From Sarcocystis neurona (Eukaryota > Apicomplexa > Conoidasida > Eucoccidiorida > Sarcocystidae): a stretch of DNA of 64,000 nt. Each line of letters starts with the position of its first letter. Position 1 is the first letter of the stretch. Shown in pieces: positions 36,136-49,400 of this stretch. The notes beneath the pieces are model-generated. The model saw only the letters and a list, made by a program, of their open reading frames with translations, made no database searches and was not told the origin of the DNA. The translations under genes and the position numbers were made by a program. The stretch covers positions 3,545,373 through 3,609,372 of the forward strand of contig KL647290.1 of the NCBI GenBank assembly GCA_000727475.1, in the 5' to 3' direction.

Positions 36136-37833
36136 ATGGAGAATGGAAAAGAGAATACAAGCGAACGGTACCACGTACCAGTGACGCGTTCGGACTCAGT
36201 GCAACATGGATTCACTGCAGTCAAGACGAGAGTAAAAGCTTCCCCCGAGGGACTTAGGGTGTTCTTCCACATTCAATTCCGTCTCAAGCAGGTGAGTAGA
36301 AATTCATCCATATACACATATATATATATATACGTGTAGGTACACGTGCCCATACAAATATGTACACCGTTGCACACAGATGTAACCGTAAAGTTACATT
36401 AGGGAATTTATCGATGCAGTAGCTATCTGTGTGTCCCCCTGGATGCGTGTGCGAGGGTCCACGTTCCTACGTTCACAAGCAATGAAAGCATTTTTTCCTC
36501 TCCGTACGTCTGCGGTATACCCACGCAGTTGTATTACTTCCCGTATGTACCTACGAACCAGGCTTGTCTTTCCAACCACAGAAGTTTGAATGAACAGAGA
36601 AAACGACGAGAAGTGACCTTCACACAGAAAGCATCTACGAGAAAAACAGGGCACTTTCTCCTTCTACTCAACGCGATCTCCGGTGTCGCAAACAACCGCT
36701 GCCGACCTCCCGTTCCTGCGTACACCTGTTTGTATGCATGCATACAGGCATATTATAAATGCCCATTTTTTTCCCAGAAAAACGTAGCGCCCACGTTCTT
36801 CTCATGCGTGCATCTATAAGTCTGCATGCTGTGCGGATGGTTTACTTATCAATGCCGTAGATACGTATTTGTGTGTGTACACACACGTCAAGACGTACTT
36901 GCGTGCACGTGTGTGTGCCTAACGAACAGAACTCAGATTGGGGGCATCCCTTGAGACCTGTAAACAGAAGCATCCGACGTACATCTACCAAGTCGAACTT
37001 CCATATGTTCTGCACACGCGAGAATGCTAGAACGTGCTTCTGAGGGATGTACAAATACGAAACGAATTCCACGAGGTGTCAACATCACGGTGCAGTATAT
37101 GCCTTCGCTTCATACGCAGAGGTACACGTACACGGACATATTCGTCCATACACGAAAATGACAGTAGTACATCGGACTTTCGAATTGTTACACTGTCAAA
37201 TGTGTTGCTTAATTCCCACCTGCGTGGAGAGCAGGGAAGATGTCGCAGACGCGAGGGGAAGGAGCCGAAGGGTAGGAAGAATCCGAGGACTTCAGAGATC
37301 AGTACTTCTGTACGACCGGAAAGAATTCTCTTGGATAGTGTCAACAGAGAAAGGGAACAAAAACATACGACTGTAAAGAGAGGAAGACCAGAAACAGGAT
37401 TTGCTACGATTTCATCCGGCAGCTGCACAGGAATGAGTCAGCTTTGTTGCCGCGACTTCGTCGGTTCTTTGCACAGCAATGAGCGCGCCCCGTCTTCGCA
37501 CGAAAGACAGGGTTACCACCGCTTCGGCAATAGTTTTCCCATTCTGTCAGCACTAGGGTGACAGGGGTAGTTTTATTCTATCAAAACAAAAAAGTAACTC
37601 AACCCTCACTTTCATCTTCACTTTCTACGCCTCCGAAAGCTTACGCAGCTTACTCAAAGTTCCGCGCGGAGGTTCGACCGGCTCGGCGCATGCGCATCGC
37701 ACACGGAGGTGTACTATCAACGAAAGCCGGGTGCCACAAAGAGACGCGGAGAAAAGTTCTTTTGACACTAAAAGGCGTAGTATTGTACACCGAAATTCGC
37801 TCCAAAGTAGAAGAACGTAGCCAATCTAGATGA
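36136..37833 (+). CDS. Unknown plus-strand gene, partial exon model
   Basis: Exon 1 is 36136-36291: an ATG (MENGKENTSERYHVPVTRSD) to a textbook CAG/GTGAGT donor. A good acceptor at 36580 (polypyrimidine then CCACAG) opens SLNEQRKRREVTFTQKAS. A long basic Ser/Arg/Glu-rich frame covers about 37160-37560. A last exon from about 37649 (KFRAEVRPARRMRIAHGG) ends at a TAG at 37833. The phases between the pieces were not all matched, so exons are missing or wrong. No domain is recognised. Confidence 0.35.
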
Positions 37834-38511
37834 CCGTACAGCGAATCCGGTATTCCTCGAACTTACAAAGTACTGCCCTCGCTTGATGCTGTTTCGCGCC
37901 TTTCGGACTCAGTTGCAGTCATAGATATTTTTAGTACGAGAAGAGGAGAGTTTCTGTCTTCGTTTTTATAATATCGTGCCAGGAGTAGATGATCAGCCCC
38001 GTGCTCAGATGTATCACCCGGCAGACATTACTTACCTACTTCCGTAATCGTGAATGAGAATCTCGCTAACGGTGTCCACTAACAGAGTATTCTCCCTTTC
38101 CTCTAAACCTCTCATTACCTACCTATATATATACATACATATGTACAAGAACTGGTACCGTCTGTTCAAGAACACTTCGGTGAATGGAACTGATTGTTCG
38201 TGTGGATACGCATCTACATTATTGAGACAGAAACTTCTGATGAAGGATAGCACGACCCAATCGTTTCGTATCTGTGCGCATATTTGAATCGGAAACTTCT
38301 GCTGCGCGCTTCCTGAGGCTGCGCTAATTTTGGTGTACCAGAGTGTGGTGATGATACGGCTAGGGTTGCTATCTTGTATGTTAGCGTGTTCTGCGCGTTT
38401 TTGTTCTTCACCTATGTAGAGCTGTATGCATCTGTGTACGTAATTTGTTTTACTTGCCGTGTATGTGTGTAGGTTTTTTTCAGCTGTGCTCCAGGTGCCT
38501 GCTGTTTGTCA

Positions 38512-38901
38512 CGACGATCTATAGGCATACGTTATTCACACTGCGTCCGTCTAGAGTTATTCGTGTGGTGATTCTAAAGTATGACTCTGTGGTGCGTTTA
38601 ATGCCCGTTTCTGTATCTGGTGTATTTCCTTGTGTAGAACTCGACGATCTATATGTATGCGCTGTTCATACTGCGTCCGTCTAGAATTATTCATGTGGTG
38701 ATCATAAAGGATGACTCTTTGGTGCGTTTAATGCCGGATCCTGTATCTGGTGTATTTCCTCTTGTAGAACTCGACTATCTATAGGTATATGCTATTCATA
38801 CTACGTCCGTCTAGAGTTATTAGTGTGATGATTCTACAGTACGACTCTATGGTGCATTTAATGCCGGATTCCGTATCTGGTGTATTGCCTTGTGTAAAAC
38901 T
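38512..38901. repeat. Tandem repeat, 3 x 130 bp
   Basis: Three copies start at 38512, 38642 and 38772 with CGACGATCT or CGACTATCT. Each then has CTGCGTCCGTCTAGA (ACTACGTCC in the third), GTTATT, GTGGTGAT, GACTCT, TTTAATGCC and GTATCTGGTGTAT at the same offsets. Stops break most frames, so it is probably not coding. Confidence 0.9.
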
Positions 38902-39239
38902 GTACCATAACGTAGATTTCTCTTTGAGTTTCAGAGTTGCTAGCTCTCTATTAACAGTTGTAGGTGGTTCCACTGATGTTGACAGAACAGAGTGAAGGAA
39001 AGCGTAGAAACGAGAGAAGCAGAATAGCGAGAAATACGCGAAATCAACAGCATACGCTTGCCCTCGCATGTTGTACGTACTGCAGACATGTACTACGCGG
39101 AACATAACTTCCGCACGGATTATCAGCAGAGGCGTGAAAACGGACGAATGCGGCCAAGCATTTCGCACCCGCTTGTATGTATGTCTCTACAGAAAATTAT
39201 ACCAAAAAGTACGCTGCATTGCGTTCACATTGTTGCATA

Positions 39240-40290
39240 TTAGTACTCGTTCTGTAATTTCCTCGAAAGCACAGTTTTGCCGCCGTCCCCGTACAGTTGT
39301 CGCACTGCAATCAAGCTGCTCTTGTTGTCTCTGTCTTCTGCTGTCTCCCTGGTTCGTTGCTCTGCCCATATGGTGGGAAACCAGCCGTCGCATCGTATGC
39401 TCGATGCAAGCCCGAATAATAGGTATTGGTGCAGCTGTGGCGGTGTGGAAATACTTCCATTTGATTCCTCTTTCTTGTCTGCAAGCCTCAAGGTCTGTCA
39501 GAGTCGAAGCATTTCGTCTGCTTGATCTTCTCACTGGAAACGCGTACTAAATGGCTTGGGACAAGTAGTAGCTGGGACTTGCAAAGGTGGTTTGCATATA
39601 TATGTATATACATAGGTTGCACGGCAGCCTGCCTACGTGGATAGACATGAATTTCCACCTGCTTTGTGCATACACGTGTAGACACTCTGCAGTCAGTGGA
39701 ACATCACCTGCATGTGCACATATCTGCGGTGCTGGTCTCTGTGTATAGAGAGTAAAATGCCATTTTCATCAGGAGACGACTATTATACTGAGCCTAGGAT
39801 CAAAAATATGTTTCGGGGAAGCAGCAGCTGATGTTAGTGGTGTCACTTCACGAGGGCGTGGTAGTGATGTTGTTATTCCGTTGGATTATACATATGTCTG
39901 TATCCCTGTTTTTATCCTGAATTGGCCGTTCAACTTGAAGAACTCACACGATGAAGTCGACAGATCTTCCACGTCGGACGAGGCACACCTTACAGACAAA
40001 AAGTCGAGTTTACAAGCCCTACCCTTACTTTTTAAAAAAAAAACAATCATCCCGCGAGGGGTGCCACGTACACGCGTAGGTTACTGTTTGTAGGTTTGTA
40101 CACGTGTGCACCGATACAGGTACACACGCCTGTACACGCGCGTACATAAATGTGCATTATATATATATATACACACACACACACACTCAAACATGTGGGG
40201 TTCCACGTAGACGTATATACGTACGCACACACTAGGGCTATGTTCATACGAGTCCGTTCCGCCACATTCGCTGGCAAGTGTATTTAGATA
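39240..40290 (-). CDS. Candidate exons of an unknown minus-strand gene
   Basis: An exon at about 40030-39892 (CKLDFLSVRCASSDVEDLST) ends at a possible GTATAA donor in phase 0. An acceptor at about 39490 (GCTTGCAG) opens a phase-0 frame reading NTYYSGLHRAYDATAGFPPY with a stop near 39320. A second frame through the same region, ending at 39240, looks equally protein-like, which limits confidence. A first exon might lie near 40280 (MPANVAERTRMNIAL). No domain is recognised. Confidence 0.3.
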
Positions 40291-40347
40291 AGCACCAGCG
40301 AATTCATTGGAGGCATGCGCGCACGGAAGCTAACTAAAAAATTGCGT

Positions 40348-42584
40348 TTACTTCTTCGCTGAGAGGGAAGCAGCGGCTTTCATTTCCCCAGCGAGATGAC
40401 AAAATAGTCGGCTGTTTTGCTTGATTTCCTCCTGCATCATGAATGTGGTGCGGAAGTACTCTGTGGTTGCCTCGTAATCACTGTAACGAATGTCCTAAGA
40501 GAGTTACTGCGGCATCGCAGTTAAACACTGGCAGCTCCACGCAATTGTGGAAGCCAACTAAGCACGCATACACACACGATGACTAATATGTACATAAGCG
40601 TGTCACCGTGGTCAATATCGACGCGCAAACAAACGTGCTCGTGTGCAGTGCCTGATAGCGCACTGCCAGCCTTGAAATTCGCAGGTGGACGCTTTATGAC
40701 TAACGACTCTAATACAACCTTGCAGAGCCGACGAGAAGGCACTGCACAAACATTCAGTTTTTCAGAGAATGAATTCAAGCTTTGAACACAGGCGGCAACC
40801 AGGTAGAACAATCATCAGTAGCATACTGTTGCCTTCAAATGTGCACCAGCTGCTTTCCACAAGGATACAGCTGGTTATATGCGAGAAGGATAGTGCTAGC
40901 CTTCTCCAAGAGAAAGAGTGCCAGGCTCCTAAGGATAGCCCAGCATTAACTGATTCCCGGAAAGACAGAGAGAAGACTGACAAGAAGACGACACTTCGTC
41001 GGGATGTGAAGCGGTCTCCGTGGCAGCGCAGTAAGACGCACCGCCTTCATGCTCAGCTCGAACAGCAGCAGAAGTGCGATTTCCTACAGCTTTTTGGAGG
41101 AATCAGTGTAATATAGGGCGGGTCCACTTAGCCGTAAAGATACGAGAACCTGAACATAGATACATGCGCATACGTGGATTGCCACTGTGGGATTTACTGA
41201 GGGCTCATCGGTTGCTGCCGTGAGTACACACGTACGCATACGTATACACATATGAGTATATACGTAGATACATTTATACATGTGTATAGGTACACGGATG
41301 TATACACGCGGACACGTAGAAGAAAAAATTCGACGTTTCTGTGAAGTATCGACTGCGGATAGATAGCTGCAGTCCAGTATCCCTGTCGCTCGGTGGTTGC
41401 CTATTTTCAGCGAGCTGACTTGAAGAGTAAGCTGCACAGAGTCTGCGCCTCTCAAGCACCTGCCGTGAGAACCTCAGTCGCCAAACACAAATGTCGCGTG
41501 CAACTTGAATGCAACCTGTGTACTTTGTGATGTGATTGTTAACACGTCGCAGGGTTGGCCAGCAATTTGATGTAATTCCTGTCTGCTGGCATAAAAAGCA
41601 ACTCATTCGCGGACAATTTGTGGCTATTTAAGTGATTCTTACAATTTCTAGCAGTGGAGGGCATGCAGGGTAACTGTGCCGACACTTCTTTCTTTCTTTA
41701 ATCATGCAAGTGTTCTCACTCGTTGTAAACACTGTTCGAAGAGTTCTTTCGCACTTGATGCAGAAAGTGGGGAAAATTAGACTTAGTTCGCCTCCACTTC
41801 GAAGAGGAGGTCTCTGTCCTACTCACTATGGTCAGACTACCGTCTGTAAAGACTCGGGAGCTGCTGAAAAGCTTTTCAGCCGTGGAAAGGAAAGTTAAGA
41901 CTGCCGCGTTGTATCTGCAGACCTCTTCTGGATCGGGACATGTCATTCGTTGGACATGTGCAGTGATGTCGTTCTGTATACGCCCGGCTACGGCGTGCTT
42001 CTCTTCAAGTTCGTTAGGCCTCTTCTTACACCCTCATGCTTCCGTACCGTTTGCTGCCCGCACTACATCGTTCTGGTGCTCTCGTTTTTTTGGGATATAC
42101 TCGATCATATACTTTTGGAAATATCCAAAAGTATAGTTGGTGGAGTGCCGGTCACTCGAAGATGAGGTCTCTGTTCTCAGCACTATGTACGCGTGTGAGT
42201 ACACTTTTTTGTAATGACTTCGGAACTGCTGCGTATCCTCTCTGAACTCTGCGGCCTTCTCTGTACCGCTCCACGTCTACTCCACCAATGTCAATTTTCC
42301 AAGTCTTCCGCTCCTGTGCACATGTTTTTCTTTCTTCACAACTTCACAAAAACAACGAAGCAAGAGCATTCTCTGCGGCGACCGATTCACTGCCGTAAAC
42401 ACGTAGACGTCTGCCGACGCTTAACACTCCCAATCTTTCTGTACTTTACAGCGCCCGCTGGAGCAAAAGCGAAGGTGCGTTTTCCATCGTTTGCACGGAA
42501 GCATGTAGTAAAGTAAGAACTCCTGGTAACCCACCCCTGGTAGTCGCAACAACTGGTACAGTCCGCGAAACTCCCAGCAAAAAC
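40348..42584 (-). CDS. Unknown multi-exon gene with internal duplication
   Basis: Five or six minus-strand exon candidates. 42584-42450 begins after a long polypyrimidine tract and CAG, and reads LGVSRTVPVVATTRGGLP to a GTAAAG donor. About 42320-42160 reads ERKTWKIDIGGVDVERYREG. About 42020-41827 reads NELEEKHAVAGRIQNDITAH to a GTGAGT donor in phase 0. About 41460-41340 opens in phase 0 with VLERRRLCAAYSSSQLAEN. 40741-40607 reads LCKVVLESLVIKRPPANFKA. The terminal exon 40494-40348 reads SDYEATTEYFRTTFMMQEE and ends at TAA. Not every junction phase was reconciled, and the 42.2 and 41.85 kb exons lie on a diverged duplication with an in-frame TGA at 42036-42034. No family is recognised. Confidence 0.4.
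41785..42235. repeat. Diverged tandem duplication, spacing about 360 bp
   Basis: Copy 1 (about 41785-41875) and copy 2 (about 42145-42235) share, in order, CGAAGA.GAGGTCTCTGT, a CACTATG, GT.T....GTAA.GACT and GG.A.CTGCTG. Both lie in exon candidates of the minus-strand gene, but only one copy keeps each frame open. Confidence 0.6.
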
Positions 42585-42589
42585 TGAGA

Positions 42590-43130
42590 GACGGATACCT
42601 ACGCACAAGATTACTGGAGACGCAGAGAGAGAGTAAAAGACAAGGAAAGGGCAACAAAACTGAAAAGAAAGGAAGTGGGAGGCAGAAAGAAGGCGGGCAG
42701 AAAAAGAGGAAGTAACTGGGACTCGAAACAAAAGAGGAATATGGCGAATAAGCAAAGACTATAGGGGAAACGAAACGGGTGAAGAGGAAGAAGGCGAATG
42801 TAGAGAGAGAACGGCAGGCAAGCGGGAAGATAAAAGGAGGAAAGGGGAGGAACTGGAAAAGATGAAGGGGCAGAAGCAGGAAGAAAGAGACCGATAGGAA
42901 CGTGCGTAGCGACAGAATACGACAGGGAAGGAACGGAAAAAAAGGAACAGAAAGACGAACAAGAGACACAGATGTGAAAAGAGACATACAGGAGGATGCC
43001 GAGGTGACCAAAGAGCAGCAGAAAACGAGAGTCAGATATAGAGTGAGTGGTACAGATATAGAGGAAGCACAACGACATAGAGGAGGAGAAGTAGAGAGAA
43101 AATACAGGTACAAGACTAGGTTATAGAGGG
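42590..43130. other. Purine-rich block (plus strand)
   Basis: Continuous GAGAGA/GGAAAGG/AGGAAG sequence. On the minus strand it is a polypyrimidine tract that ends in CTCTCAG just before the exon at 42584. The 253-codon minus-strand frame across it is Leu/Phe/Ser/Pro only and is a composition artefact. Confidence 0.7.
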
Positions 43131-43482
43131 AGATGACCGCAGAGATGTGAGATGCGTGGAGAGGCAAGCATAAAAAACGCAAAATCGTATGCTAGAAAGA
43201 GACTGGCCACGCTTCTGGTATAACGAAAGATGTGTGACCTGTGGCCCACTGGACTTCTGCCTAGTGCGTAAACTGAAGAAATGCAGAATAGAACGCTAGC
43301 AGGGATTATGGTCTTAGCAGGGAAGAACTTTGTCAAGTTTGACATACACGACCATTACGAGAAGACTGTGCAGGTTATCTCTCACACAAGTGGCATGCCT
43401 GACGTGGCATGGTAGACAAGTAGTGCACGCATGAGCACACGCATCTGCGGTATAATCGTTCACGCCCGTGCTCACCAAAAGA

Positions 43483-46400
43483 CTAGGAGCTCTTTTTGTA
43501 GGTGTAGCGAAGAGAAAAGTGGTCTTCCATGCCATCAAAACCGAACAAATGAGTCAGATAGAGACGCTCAACAATTTCTCGAGCAATTGCTTCCTCTTCC
43601 TCCCTCTTTTTTGCTTCAGCTCGTTCGAAAAGACGAGATTTTAGGCGCTTGCGCCATAAGATGCCTCTGTATAAAGTAAACAGCAGAGCGCAGTAGAGAA
43701 TTTCGTCACAGCTTGGTTCTGTGTATACATCTATCAGTGTGGTGTCTGCACCTCAACTAGCACAGCACGCATACTCAAGTGCCCCATTTTATGCAACGGC
43801 TGAACACACGCTCCGCCTACGTGCGACGGTAGTTTTTATATGTTATACGCATTGGTGTAGGCCCTTCAGTATGAACGAATTCATCTGCGCCGCACGTAAA
43901 CCCGAAGCGCTGCGTTAAATCTGGAGGGAAGCAGATATGAAATGACTGCACCTACGTAACCACATACGCATATATATATATATATATTTCTGTATATGTA
44001 TAGCCGTAGGTGTCCGTCTGCATATATAGACATGGGTAGGTAGATTCCTGGCGTGTGTCACGAAAATGTATCTGTCTGCACCATTGTATGCGTACCGCAT
44101 TACCTATACACATTTGTCCATATGTGGATGTGCACATACGCACATATGTATATATATATACCATTATTTGTATATGCGTATAGTTCGACGAGGTCGGTAA
44201 GAATTTGTGGGTGCACTCAACACTGTCTGCAGCCACCTGCGCTTGACAGAGTCACTGCAATGCCATTAATGCGGAAGTCGCTCTATCAGAGACACACACC
44301 GCATACTCTACGCGTGCATATATGAAATCATGCGTGGGCTACACACAAGTGTCTGACCTCAAGAGCTCATATAGCGTAAGACGTGGTTCGATTCTACAGA
44401 ACTGCATACGCGTTCAGAACCTGTTGCACGTGGATTTTAACTCCTGTATCGATTTGCAGGTATAATATCAAAATGTAAGGTGTTGTCGCGTGCACGACGT
44501 CTTCTTCACAAGCACCCACATACGCGCGCGAATGTGGAGATATGTGAAGACCGTGCGATTGCAGTTGCTTTCTTTCCTTTGCTTCGCGTACGCACGTATA
44601 GGAATGTAGAACGCGAGGGCACTGGGCACGAACAGTCGGAATTGCGCTGTCAGCGTACTTACACTTGCATCCATAGAGCTGCATATACAGGAGGAGCAAT
44701 ACCAGCACAAGGGCAGCACCGCTGGACCTTCTCATGTACAAATGTGCCAAAGCTACGACTATCCATCTAGAGACAACGTCAAGCAGAAATGAGCTGCTTT
44801 TATTCGCATGTACACAAGCGTTAATCTGGGGTCGCGCAGAGAGTACACGTACAAACATTTGAATTATCTGTATCAGCAATTATTTTCCTTACCTTTGGTT
44901 CCCACGGTCCACACTCACGAACAAGTACACATAGCTATCACTCACATCCGTGTATCTACGGGTAGACATTGTGCAGCCAGTACCTTCGGTCCGCTACTGA
45001 TGATGAAAACACAACGCGCGGAAATAAATGCGTGTTTCGTTCGATATATATATATATATATATATGCGCACAGGTGTCTACGAACGCGCATCCAGAAACT
45101 AGCAACACACTCTAAAACAGAAGAAATGTCTTCAAGACAGTTTCTTTTTTCTTTAGCGAGTAGTTGGAGGGGGAAACAAGTGCAAATTTTCCGCCCCCTG
45201 TACGCGCGTGGAATGTACATACCACTGTGGTAAAGCTTGTCGGTGAGCAAACGTATGGCGAATAAGCACACCACGGCTGCCCTCGACCTACTGTACTCCA
45301 TTTGTGTTCGTCGTACAACGCCCGTTTGTACGCAGGTGACTACCGGATCAAAATGGAAACTATGTATATACGTCGCTGCACCTGCGCTCGTTGGCGTCTG
45401 TACAGAAGTACATATATATATATATATACATATACATAAACGCATACGTACGGAGAGTAGATAACACAGAACACCGCCGTGCGGCTGCTTGCTCCATTTT
45501 TGCAGGACTAACTATATTTCTATAAAGACGTGGATTAGTGCTTGAAGCTCCACATGAAGTCATCGTCCAAAGCACACCTCGGTGCGAGCGTATGCCCGCA
45601 TGCCCGCACATGCGCACATCTGTGTGTACACAACGGGACAGGGAAATGCACCAACTACACGTAAATACAGCTGCTTGCGCTCTTTTCTGTGTGTAATCAC
45701 CGTTTTCCCCGCAGAGTGCGCGCCGTCCACTTGAAAATATTTCTCAGGAGCTGAGGCGTGTTCGCCTGCCACTTCATACAAAGAAAATTCTCTGCACGAA
45801 AACGAAAGCACAGCTTGGCACAGACACGCATGCATACACTCGTGTGTATACTCACACCTGTATATAGCAGGACACGAATGACACCCTACACGATAGTGCT
45901 CCGCAGTGACACTGGAACTACCTACCACATAAATATACTTATACGCACCTATATATACGTAGGGGTAGATATGCATTTACACACTCGTCTCTCAAAGAAA
46001 GGACGGCGTCTCACACGTGGCGTGACACGAGATCTAGCAGACGGCACGTCTACCTTTGACTGATTCAGTTTTCTTTCTGTGTAGGAAGAATACTGCGAGA
46101 CGGATGTGCATTTACATGGCTTTTGAGATAGGCAGAGGCACACACAGTGGAGGGCTGTGTTTCATAGAGAGAGCATATTTTTGTGTATTTATACTATCGC
46201 AGATGTGCAACTACACACTCTTGGACACACGCATACGTGAAGGATTCTCGAAGATCCCGGTACACGCATGCAATTGAGTGCAGATGGCCAGCGGCGCAGG
46301 CGCAGCGCTCTGTCTATGGATATATGCACCCCGGACACATGCTTGTATACGACGACGATGAAAAAATTGATTGAACACACTGGGCAGGACAGGCATCACA

Positions 46401-49400
46401 GATACACATATATATATATATACACGGACGCTTGTAGGTGTCCAGGTGTGCAATATGCATGAGTGACTACCCTTTCACAACTCTGAGAAGATACATTGTA
46501 CCACCTCCAACATTACACCGCTGGCCGGTTCGCCCGGGATCCATGCGCGCGCAGATAAATACACGCTCAAAACTACAGGAGCCGTCAAGGTGTGTGCTGT
46601 GCACAGAACTTTGGTATGCAAGATGCTCCCGCGCACGTGCCTTTGAACGTAAGCAACGTAAACCATACTCACATACACGTGTATACAGAAACGCATTTGT
46701 GTGTGCTCTTCTACATGTACATAAATATATATATATATATAGAATCCCTCCTACCTGCGTGCAACGCGGAAAGGCGTGGACGCGCTTATGTAGTCTGTCC
46801 TATTTGCAGTGAAAAAGTAGGGCAACAACAAGTCAAAGATGACTCTATGCGCACATATATATGTGTATGTGTATACATATATAGAGGGAGGGATACGCAC
46901 TCGCAGGAAAGACTAGCGTGCACACTCAGTTAATCTACCACGGTACACGTACACAACGTAACTCATATATACACTTTCACTGGGCATTAGTCCATGCACC
47001 TCGTGTGTATGCCTGCGTACGCACACAAACTTTCATATGCGGCACAAAGTGATTTATATACTTTCTTGTACCAATATAGAGGGATCTCCGTACACACATA
47101 TGTACATATATATATATACACACACACACACATCTGTGTATTCGTGTGCAACTATGTGTATCGTTGCCGCGTATCACACTACTTGTCCACGTCTCAGGGT
47201 TCTTCCTGCGCAGATACACCACTACTCTTTAAAGTGCTTTCGCTAGGAAAAAGCACGCGTTGTGCCACTGTTCTGTCCTGCTGCCGCGGCTGATTTCCTG
47301 CCATTCCTTTGCTGCTAGCACCTTGTTTTTGCTGCCCTGTTGCTGCTTCTGCTACTCCCACCGGCATGACGCTACTACTTTTTTAGCGCTACCAGTGAAC
47401 TACGCTCTTGAACTGCTGCTCTCGCATCATCTTCTGTGAGTCACACGGGATGCCCATTCATCCGAGCGAGAGCTAGCATCCATACCTGGATACCAGTTTC
47501 CCCACTGCAGCACCCGCGCAATGTCTCGCAGTTTTGCCGTCAGTTTTTCCTCCACTTCTCGTATAGCAGACATAATATCCGACCGCACTTCCGCTTGACC
47601 AGACGGGTGCCCCGCTGCCATCGTTATGTTCGTGATGTGACGCTGCAGCTTTATCATCTCTCTGGATGCGGCTGCGCACGTCTGCTGCTGTTCTTGCCGC
47701 TCTGCATTCGCAGCAGCGCGCGGCAGCATCTCTTCTCCTCCTGCTCCGGCTGCCGTTCGCAACCTCGTAAAGACGTGCTGCAGCAGTCTTGTCACTAACG
47801 CCTGCTGTTTGTCAAAAGGCGTCCACGAGAAAAACATTGCTAAAACAGAACAGAAGAGAAAAGGAGGTCGTGTTGTTGACCTCGACGCCACCAGGTCTTG
47901 TCCGTACAGGCATATACAGATAGATATACGTATCTACACTTACTTATGTCGATTTGCGGCAGCTTGATCGACACTCAACAAGAGCGACACGAAGGGTATC
48001 CTATCTATGCATCGGTGGGGGTATACGCATGTCTAGGCGAATAAGTATGTGCATAGATATACGTACACACGTACGCAAGGTTATCTCAGAGAAGCATACA
48101 CACCTGTAGAGAGTACAACTGCAGCGGCAGCCTCGTTCAACTGCAGCCGCTAGGGTTACAGCAGCAACGACACAAGCACACGGCAGAGATAGCACGGCGA
48201 AAAGCATGCAGAAGCAGCTGCAGCAGAAGAAACTCTCCGGAAAGAAACAAATGTACTAGTCTTTGACCACAGAACCAACAGAGGCCTGAGTAGCTACATG
48301 AATACACACACACACACACATACCGCACAAGAGCAGCAGCAACGGTGCCCGCAGGACACAGCAACCATAACAACACGGACGCAGCACTACGAACTCGGCA
48401 GCAGCAACGCCAGCGACAAGCTTGCCGACTATACGTTCGCAAAATTTACACGTGCGTGTGCGTTCTGCTTTCTGTTCTGATAGAAATGTGTGTGCGGCTC
48501 ACCTTGCGAAAATAGGTATACTATATATATAGATATATGTTTACGTGCAGGAATAAAAGTTGCAGCAAGTAACTCCGTATTTATACATATATATGCACGC
48601 AGATAGGGGCACTGTTGAATGGGCAGCAATAGGTGTCCTTTTGTCGGTTTCTTTCCGGTGTGTATATGAGTGTGCTACGTCTCTACGAGTGAGCAGACGC
48701 CAAATTTTCTAGGTTGTCCTCCCTCCCACGCACGTGGGTATTCATAGGTGCCGTTCAGCACATCCTGGTTCACGTTTTGTCGGTATCAAGGCCACACATA
48801 CACATATGTGCGCGTACATGTGCATCAGCAGTGCTTTCGACAGACACGTATGAATATACATATATATATATATATATAGGGTGACACACAGCTGCGCAGG
48901 TGTACAACTGTCCCACCCACACTCGTACGAGGGGAAGGAGAGTAGCTCTGCCTTCCTCTACATTTAGTAAACATAAGAAAAAGTTTCACCCCTTACCAAG
49001 AAACCAAGGCAGCTGGGTCACTTCGAGGCTCGCCTTGTCTGCGACACATAGGGCGTGGACAACAATGGAGAGAAACGATACGTGCTTGCGTGGTAACACT
49101 AGTGCGCGTGTACGAACATGCGCATATGCATACAAATAGTAGAAGCCCCACATGGGGAAAATTTTAGTGAATATATCTACTGAGAGGAGATGTCTCAATC
49201 GCTGTGCCTCCAAACACTATTATGCAGACTCGCACATATTTACATACATGTAGTCGTTTAATTGACAACGATGTGAACCTTCGCTCAAATGACTGCACCG
49301 CTGTGGTGTCTACAAAGATATATATATATATATATATGTACAAATGCACTTGCCCACACCTGCGTCAGCGGACTAGCCGATCCTATTTACACAAATTGGT

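Noticed and set aside
36394..36654. Minus-strand TSVVGKTSLVRRY resembling a Ras/Rab P-loop
   Set aside because: Only eight residues match, no acceptor lies just before it, and no downstream WDTAGQE-type exon was found. The plus strand at the same place has a strong acceptor and a coding-like frame.
38512..38901. CRISPR-like direct repeats
   Set aside because: Units are contiguous 130-bp tandem copies without repeat-spacer structure, in a eukaryotic sequence.
42421..43182. 253-codon minus-strand ORF
   Set aside because: It is Leu/Phe/Ser/Pro-only sequence from a polypyrimidine tract, so its openness is a composition effect.
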